From positions 1-5,457 of the forward strand of contig VFKJ01000553.1 in assembly GCA_009885595.1 (NCBI GenBank): a stretch of 5,457 nucleotides of DNA, read 5' to 3'. The first letter of the stretch is position 1. Every line of letters starts with the position of its first letter. Positions 4,970-5,457 of the stretch are shown here, one piece after another. Both the position numbers and the translations under genes were made by a program. The notes below the pieces were generated by a model, which saw only the letters and a program-made list of their open reading frames with translations, was not told where the DNA came from and did not search any database. The DNA comes from Myxococcales bacterium. GTDB taxonomy: Bacteria; Myxococcota; Myxococcia; Myxococcales; Myxococcaceae.

Positions 4970-5457
4970 ATGGGCGCCATCCTTCGGATCACAGCGGTCG
5001 TCCTCTGCCTGTCGGCTTGTTCGCAGCAACCCCACGCGAAGCAGGTGACGACCACCGAGCCCGCCGCCCCTGCTGCCCGCGCCTGCCAGCTCGACGTCGA
5101 CTGTGGCTCCGACGGTCGCTGCTGCGCGGGCGCCTGTGCCGTGGGTGACTGCTGCAGTTCAGACGAATGCAACGGGCGGGTGTGCGAAGGGCATTGGTGC
5201 CAGCCGTGCGCCTCGAATGCGCAGTGCGGTGGCGGCCAGGTCTGCTGCGGCGGCCTCTGCCAGTCGGGCGCCTGCTGCAGCGCCTCCGACTGCGCAGCGG
5301 GCCAAGCTTGCCGGGGCAACCAGTGCGGGACCTGCCAGGCCGACGCGGAGTGTGGCAGCGGCAACGTCTGCTGTGGCGGAGCCTGCGTGGCCGGGGCCTG
5401 CTGTGACTCTTCACAGTGCGGTGACGACGGGGTGTGTGTCGACCACCAGTGCGCCGC
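4970..5457 (+). CDS. Partial cysteine-rich repeat lipoprotein (three ten-Cys repeats, continues past the window)
   Basis: The frame starts at ATG 4970 and is still open at the window end, giving 162 residues of an incomplete protein. MGAILRITAVVLCLSAC is a short lipoprotein signal: one positive charge, a hydrophobic core and the lipobox LSAC with lipidated C17. S18, not Asp, follows it, which by the E. coli rule would direct it to the outer membrane. A Thr/Pro/Ala-rich linker (about 26-38) leads to three tandem repeats with the spacing C-x5-C-x5-CC-x3-C-x4-CC-x4-C-x4/5-C-x4-C. That gives 30 cysteines within residues 39-161, in line with extracellular disulfide bonding. Similar repeats are frequent in myxobacterial secreted proteins and are sometimes labelled Dickkopf-like. 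Function is unknown; binding or surface anchoring is possible. No Shine-Dalgarno is evident. The downstream part may hold more repeats or another domain. A relation to the polysaccharide genes is not shown. Confidence 0.85.
   Translation, partial: MGAILRITAVVLCLSACSQQPHAKQVTTTEPAAPAARACQLDVDCGSDGRCCAGACAVGDCCSSDECNGRVCEGHWCQPCASNAQCGGGQVCCGGLCQSGACCSASDCAAGQACRGNQCGTCQADAECGSGNVCCGGACVAGACCDSSQCGDDGVCVDHQCA
5084..5457 (+). repeat. Three tandem coding repeats of a ten-cysteine module
   Basis: The units begin at codons for C39 (5084), C80 (5207) and C122 (5333), giving periods of 41 and 42 codons. The third is complete through its tenth cysteine (C161) before the window ends. Conservation is at the protein level (CG-x-G-x-x-CC-x-G-x-C, then G-x-CC); the DNA units are clearly diverged, so the duplication is not recent. 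Repeat 1 is the most different and one residue shorter, between its eighth and ninth cysteines. Confidence 0.88.

Noticed and set aside
3661..5364. 567-residue minus-strand open frame
   Set aside because: It spans the deacetylase, the spacer and the cysteine-repeat gene on the opposite strand and shows no domain. It is a compositional shadow.

Overview
The window looks like part of a GC-rich chromosome from Myxococcota or a related delta-proteobacterial lineage. This rests on the strongly G/C-biased third codon positions, the long antisense shadow frames, the exopolysaccharide-type gene set, and a partial lipoprotein built from tandem ten-cysteine repeats of a kind common in myxobacterial secretomes. 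The taxonomic call is an inference, since no marker gene is present.

Layout: (1) 1-261 is the 3' end of a plus-strand gene that resembles the C-terminus of the YyaL/SPATA20 (DUF255) thioredoxin-domain family. (2) 262-663 is a convergent gap with no convincing gene. It holds a striking structure: a 29-bp perfect inverted repeat (425-453 / 507-535) in which each arm is itself a dyad. (3) 664-3006 carries a minus-strand serine-acetyltransferase-like enzyme. Divergent to it, 69 bp away, are a plus-strand family 2 glycosyltransferase and a second left-handed beta-helix acetyltransferase. (4) 3003-4707 carries a minus-strand WecG/TagA/CpsF glycosyltransferase, which overlaps the preceding gene tail to tail, and a divergent plus-strand NodB-type polysaccharide deacetylase. 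(5) 4708-4969 is a spacer with no recognised gene. (6) From 4970 to the window end and beyond runs a predicted lipoprotein with three tandem 41-42-residue ten-cysteine repeats.

The five central genes form a coherent set for making and decorating a surface polysaccharide. Two glycosyltransferases would build the repeat unit on a lipid carrier, two acyltransferases would O-acetylate it, and a deacetylase would remove N-acetyl groups. No flippase, polymerase, export protein or priming transferase is in view, so this is probably one part of a larger locus. The genes alternate in strand (-,+,+,-,+) with very short divergent gaps, so they cannot be one operon.

The items most worth a second look are the nested inverted repeat at 425-539, the serine-acetyltransferase-like enzyme that lacks the usual second active-site histidine, the shared CTAG double stop, and the cysteine-repeat lipoprotein cut off by the window edge.
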